Part shown: in pieces, positions 60,697-64,000 of the stretch | Layout: every line of letters starts with the position of its first letter | How positions within the stretch are numbered: position 1 is the stretch's first letter | NCBI RefSeq assembly: GCF_014279995.1 | Contig: NZ_CP047935.1 | Coordinates: 2,377,494 to 2,441,493 of the forward strand | Origin: Synechococcus sp. BIOS-E4-1 | GTDB lineage: Bacteria > Cyanobacteriota > Cyanobacteriia > PCC-6307 > Cyanobiaceae | Length of the DNA: 64,000 nucleotides | Direction: 5' to 3' | Translations under genes and position numbers: made by a program | The notes under the pieces: generated by a model | What the model was told of the DNA's origin: nothing | Databases searched by the model: none | Seen by the model: only the letters and a program-made list of their open reading frames with translations

Positions 60697-61527
60697 ATGC
60701 GCGTTCTCGCTCTCAGCCCCGGAAGCCTTCAACAGCAGCTCGAGCGCCTGCCGGCTCTCGCTGCTGCCGCTGATCAGCTTGAGGCCAGCCTCCAGGTGGC
60801 CTGCGATCCATCCCATCGCGCGCTCTGGACCATGCTGCCCGCGGTGAAGAAAGTGATTCCCTTCCCGTTCGAAGCGACTCCGAACCTCTCGGATTGGGCC
60901 AACCTTCTCGGGCTGGTCAGGGAACCTGACTTCCAGGCCTGCCTCAATTTCGCCACAGGGAGGCAGGTGAATTTGATGCTGTCGATGAGCCATATCCCGA
61001 TGCGGGTGGCCACGGAAGGCTTTGCCAGTACGGCCTCAGCCACGGTTGAAGCAGGCTGGACGCCGCAGAAACTTGAAGCGTTTCTGTCCCCGATGGGCGT
61101 TTCTCTGAATGCCGATGCCTTCCGCCTCAGCCTGCCTGCGGATGCCATGGAGAAAGCCCGCAGTGCTCAGCCCGCAGGAGATGGTCCTCTGCTGCTGCTT
61201 GCCCCCGGGGCATTCCCTGGTGACTGGCCTCAGGAACGCTGGACGTCACTCCCGGAGACCATCCGCAGCAAGCTGCCCCAGTTGCGCAGCCTTGTTCTAC
61301 CGACTGACATGCCCGTCGCCGAGCGTGCCGCTGCCGTTGCCTGCGCTGATGTGGTGCTCAGCAGTTGTTCCCTGACCCAGCTGATTGCCACCTACTGCGG
61401 GCTGCCGCTGGTTGCACTGGGTGCCAAGACAGACCAGCTTCCCCAAAGGGACATGATTCGCAGGCTCGACACGGATGATCTGAGTTCTCTGTCGGTCCCG
61501 GATGTGATGCAGGCTCTCGGCTTCTGA
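60697..61527 (+). CDS. glycosyltransferase family 9-like protein
   Basis: A 276-residue protein resembling heptosyltransferase-type GT9 enzymes, with an N-terminal [40 protein letters not shown] (the nucleotide-sugar region) and [20 protein letters not shown] followed by [16 protein letters not shown]. Some GT9 signatures are weak, so the substrate, probably a sugar on lipopolysaccharide, is uncertain. ATG 60697. The TGATGATG at its end gives the next gene's start (ATG 61527). Confidence 0.7.
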   Translation: MRVLALSPGSLQQQLERLPALAAAADQLEASLQVACDPSHRALWTMLPAVKKVIPFPFEATPNLSDWANLLGLVREPDFQACLNFATGRQVNLMLSMSHIPMRVATEGFASTASATVEAGWTPQKLEAFLSPMGVSLNADAFRLSLPADAMEKARSAQPAGDGPLLLLAPGAFPGDWPQERWTSLPETIRSKLPQLRSLVLPTDMPVAERAAAVACADVVLSSCSLTQLIATYCGLPLVALGAKTDQLPQRDMIRRLDTDDLSSLSVPDVMQALGF

Positions 61528-62627
61528 TGATGCGCCCCCGGCGTGGCAGACGACAAGGTCTGCTCCGTGGCCGTCCACATCAACTGAAACTCCTCGCACG
61601 TCCCTGGATGCTGCCGGGACTGGCATTGACCGCGTTAGTCCTCGCAGGAGCCATCGGTTACCGAATCACCGAAGGATGGGATTGGGGGGATTGCCTGTGG
61701 ATGGTGCTGATCACGATCAGCACCATTGGCTATGGGGAAGTGGAGCCTCTCTCCCAGCCAGGGCGATTGGTCACGGTTTTGATCATCGCCGGAGGACTGC
61801 TGGTTGTTCAGCTTTCGATTCAGCGTGTGCTGGGGTTGTCAGAATCCGGATACTTCCGTCAGGTACGGGAGCTGAGGTTTCGCCGGATGCTGCGGCGCAT
61901 GCAGGACCACGTCATTCTCTGCGGCTACGGCAGGATCGGTCGTGAAATCGGCGAACAGCTGCTGCTCGAAAAGGCACCGGTACTCGTGGTCGAACTCGAC
62001 CCGTTGCGCAAAAAAGCGGCTGAAGAACGCGGACTGAAGGTGCTCCAGGCCGACGCCACTCTGGATGAAACACTGATGGAGGCCGGCCTCGATCGTTGCC
62101 GAAGTCTGGTGACCGCATTGCCCAGCAATGCAGCCAATCTCTACGTGATCCTGAGCGCCCGGGGACTTGAGAAGCGATGTCGCCTCATCGCCCGAGCTGA
62201 CAGCGAGGAAGCAGCGGCCAAGCTTGAACTGGCTGGTGCCAGTGTGGTGGTGAGCCCCTACGTGGCAGGCGGTCGGCTGATGGCGACGACGGCCCTGCGA
62301 CCACTGGCCGTCGACTTCACGGATCTTTTGGCGGGATCCGACTGCGAAATCGAGGAATTCCGCCTCAGTGAAGATCCTCTGCTGATGCGTCAGATTGCTC
62401 ACCGCAGCCTGCAGGAACTGGACCTGGCAAGGCGCACCGGCGCCATGGTGCTCGCCATTCGTGACAACAGCACCCTGCTGGCCAACCCCAATGGGGAGGT
62501 GACCCTGGCCCCGGGCCAGATGCTTGTGGTGATGGGTAGCAAGCAGCAACTGGAGGACCTGCGTCAGATTCTTGGTGACGCCATTGACGCAGTGGAAACC
62601 ATGCGAGGCATGCAGGCCACTGAATGA
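61527..62627 (+). CDS. potassium channel with TrkA-N (RCK) domain
   Basis: A 366-residue ion channel of the two-TM plus RCK type. Basic N-terminus, first helix (WMLPGLALTALVLAGAIGYR), pore helix with selectivity filter TISTIGYGEVEP, second helix, then a Rossmann-type TrkA-N domain (HVILCGYGRIGREIGEQLLL, VVELDPLRKKAAEERGLKVL) and a TrkA-C like end (GEVTLAPGQMLVVMGSK). It would conduct K+ and sense NAD/ATP. ATG 61527 overlaps the GT9 stop. Confidence 0.92.
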   Translation: MMRPRRGRRQGLLRGRPHQLKLLARPWMLPGLALTALVLAGAIGYRITEGWDWGDCLWMVLITISTIGYGEVEPLSQPGRLVTVLIIAGGLLVVQLSIQRVLGLSESGYFRQVRELRFRRMLRRMQDHVILCGYGRIGREIGEQLLLEKAPVLVVELDPLRKKAAEERGLKVLQADATLDETLMEAGLDRCRSLVTALPSNAANLYVILSARGLEKRCRLIARADSEEAAAKLELAGASVVVSPYVAGGRLMATTALRPLAVDFTDLLAGSDCEIEEFRLSEDPLLMRQIAHRSLQELDLARRTGAMVLAIRDNSTLLANPNGEVTLAPGQMLVVMGSKQQLEDLRQILGDAIDAVETMRGMQATE

Positions 62628-62674
62628 AAGCTGGTTCTGCAGGTCCGTACGATCAGCCGGTCACAGGTCCTTGC

Positions 62675-63427
62675 ATGAGCAGCATCCGCACCCTCGATGG
62701 CCAGATCGCTCTGGTGACAGGAGCCAGCCGTGGAATCGGTCGAGCCGTCGCCCTCGCCCTGGCTGAGGCCGGTGCTGAGGTGGTCGTGAACTACTCCAGC
62801 TCACCTGATGCGGCCGATACGGTGGTCAGTGAGATCCGGGAATCTGGAGGTCAGGCCTATGCCCTTCAAGCGAATGTGGCCGACGAGGAGGCTGTGAACG
62901 GTCTGATCAAGGCCGTGATCGAGCGCAGTGGAAGGATCGACATTCTGGTTAACAACGCCGGCATCACCCGCGATGGGCTGCTGATGCGGATGAAGACCGA
63001 AGACTGGCAGGCGGTCATCAATCTGAATCTGAGTGGAGTCTTCCTCTGCACCAGGGCCGTGACCCGCCCGATGCTCAAGCAGAAAAGCGGACGGATCATC
63101 AACATCACCTCTGTTGTGGGCCTGATGGGCAACGCCGGTCAGTCCAATTACGCCGCAGCCAAGGCAGGCGTCGTGGGATTCACCAGAAGCACCGCCAAGG
63201 AGATGGCCAGCCGTGGAATCACCGTGAATGCAGTGGCTCCCGGTTTCATCGCCACCGATATGACCAAGGAGCTTGATGCGGAGGGAATCCTCGCGGCCAT
63301 CCCCCTGGGTCAGTTCGGAACTCCGGATCAGGTTGCCGGAGCTGTGCGGTTTCTGGCAGCTGACCCTGCTGCGGCCTACATCACCGGTCAGGTTCTGCAG
63401 GTTGACGGAGGCATGGTGATGGGCTGA
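62675..63427 (+). CDS. fabG: 3-oxoacyl-[acyl-carrier-protein] reductase
   Basis: NADPH-dependent reduction of 3-oxoacyl-ACP in fatty-acid synthesis. The 250-residue SDR protein has LVTGASRGIGRAVALALAEA, ILVNNAGITRDGLLMRM, the catalytic Ser region IINITSVVGLMGNAG with SNYAAAKAG (Tyr, Lys), and VAPGFIATDMT. ATG 62675 begins MSSIRTLDGQ. Same strand as the K+ channel 47 bases upstream. Confidence 0.96.
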   Translation: MSSIRTLDGQIALVTGASRGIGRAVALALAEAGAEVVVNYSSSPDAADTVVSEIRESGGQAYALQANVADEEAVNGLIKAVIERSGRIDILVNNAGITRDGLLMRMKTEDWQAVINLNLSGVFLCTRAVTRPMLKQKSGRIINITSVVGLMGNAGQSNYAAAKAGVVGFTRSTAKEMASRGITVNAVAPGFIATDMTKELDAEGILAAIPLGQFGTPDQVAGAVRFLAADPAAAYITGQVLQVDGGMVMG

Positions 63428-63452
63428 CGAGAGTCAGCGGCGGCCTCGTGCA

Positions 63453-63629
63453 TCAAGGCTCAAGCGGTTGCCCCAGTTCATCCCTGAGTTTGCGGATCCG
63501 CTGAAGCAATCTGAATCTGCGACTGCGCTCTGTTGCAGTGAGAAAGATGCGTAACGGCACGTAGACCAACGCCATGATCCCGGCCAGACCGGTCAGCAGA
63601 ACAAAGAACAGTGCCCCTGAATTGGCCAT
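63453..63629 (-). CDS. small membrane protein, 58 residues
   Basis: A short frame [20 protein letters not shown], then [20 protein letters not shown] and a basic helical end [18 protein letters not shown]. One or two hydrophobic stretches near the N-terminus and a strongly basic amphipathic C-terminus suggest a membrane-attached peptide. It lies between fabG and groEL, divergent from groEL. No family recognised. Confidence 0.55.
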   Translation of the reverse strand: MANSGALFFVLLTGLAGIMALVYVPLRIFLTATERSRRFRLLQRIRKLRDELGQPLEP

Positions 63630-63758
63630 GGGTCAACGCTAACGAGCGCAGCGGCCTTCAGCAGACATCAGCGCACGATGATTCGGCTTTCCCCACTTCC
63701 TGCAGCAAGTCAGACGTCCAGTCGTTGTGGGACATTGACGAACGGGTACTTGTCGACC

Positions 63759-64000
63759 ATGGCCAAGCTTCTCAGTTTTTCGGATGAATCCCGCGCTTCG
63801 CTGGAGCGGGGTATGAACGCTCTCGCCGATGCCGTGCGGGTCACCATCGGCCCGCGCGGTCGCAATGTGGTGCTTGAGAAGTCATTCGGAGCACCCGACA
63901 TCATCAATGACGGCGACACGATCGCGAAGGAGATCGAGCTCGAGGATCCCTTCGAGAACATCGGCGCCAAACTGATCCAGCAGGTGGCGTCCAAGACCAA
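63759..64000 (+). CDS. groL: chaperonin GroEL, N-terminal part (copy without groES)
   Basis: The first 80 codons of a 60-kDa chaperonin ([59 protein letters not shown]) run off the right edge. The [12 protein letters not shown] start resembles the second cyanobacterial copy, usually not linked to groES. No groES and no CIRCE operator (TTAGCACTC-N9-GAGTGCTAA) is present upstream in the 129-base gap to the previous gene. Confidence 0.93.
   Translation, partial: MAKLLSFSDESRASLERGMNALADAVRVTIGPRGRNVVLEKSFGAPDIINDGDTIAKEIELEDPFENIGAKLIQQVASKT

Noticed and set aside
60625-60993. A 120-codon N-terminal extension of ispD
   Set aside because: It lies antisense to the GT9-like gene and the IspD family begins at GTG 60624.
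63630-63758. A CIRCE operator before groEL
   Set aside because: No TTAGCACTC inverted repeat is found in the gap.

Overview
The window looks like chromosomal DNA of a marine picocyanobacterium, most likely Synechococcus. The evidence is psaF-psaJ, petC-petA, a high-light-inducible protein, a cyanobacterial principal sigma factor, hemL (C5 pathway), a 4-hydroxybenzoate polyprenyltransferase, EbsA- and PilT-like pilus proteins, and Nif11-leader (prochlorosin-like) peptide genes. Genes are densely packed and GC-rich, with several convergent neighbours overlapping at their 3' ends. I cannot name a species from the sequence alone.

Layout. 1-6.2 kb: tail of an unknown gene, argB, a DUF3153 lipoprotein, priA (minus) and rpoD with a long Lys/Ala/Ser/Thr-rich N-terminal extension. 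6.2-10.9 kb is an accessory island that looks AT-richer than its flanks: a DUF3104-like gene with an apparent frameshift, a minus-strand low-complexity ORF cut by a stop, five Nif11-leader peptide genes (three intact, one without a start codon, one with a nonsense codon), and an AEC-family carrier. 11-19 kb returns to core genes: hemC, a dead marC, an L,D-transpeptidase, ppa, an M32 carboxypeptidase, pterin dehydratase and a CobW-type GTPase. 19-27 kb holds a run with metal-related genes (Fe3+-type ABC permease, CDF transporter, LarC) and a tightly coupled minus-strand operon. 27-38 kb: xth, hemL, an OprB-like porin, yajQ, SPFH/NfeD, a DRTGG protein, EbsA, map and rplS.

38-48 kb: tRNA-Trp, tRNA-Asp, gltX, an Na+/H+ antiporter, wecB, pilT, hli, tsaD, psaF-psaJ and gmk. 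48-54 kb: NFACT protein, tatC, petC-petA, lgt, cobM and tRNA-Val. 54-64 kb: small unknowns, rodZ, ppx, a UbiA-type prenyltransferase, an S66 peptidase, ispD, a GT9-like protein, a TrkA-N potassium channel, fabG and the start of a groEL copy without groES.

How they work together. PsaF/PsaJ and PetC/PetA supply photosystem I and cytochrome b6f subunits. TatC probably exports the Rieske protein. HemC, HemL and CobM serve tetrapyrrole synthesis, and IspD with the UbiA-type enzyme serve plastoquinone and isoprenoid synthesis. The most unusual part is the peptide array at 7.6-9.7 kb. Its genes share a near-identical leader, a promoter-like element at fixed distance from the start codon, individual terminators and a dispersed repeat, but have unrelated C-terminal core peptides. 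No modifying enzyme or exporter is nearby, which fits a prochlorosin-type system acting from another locus.
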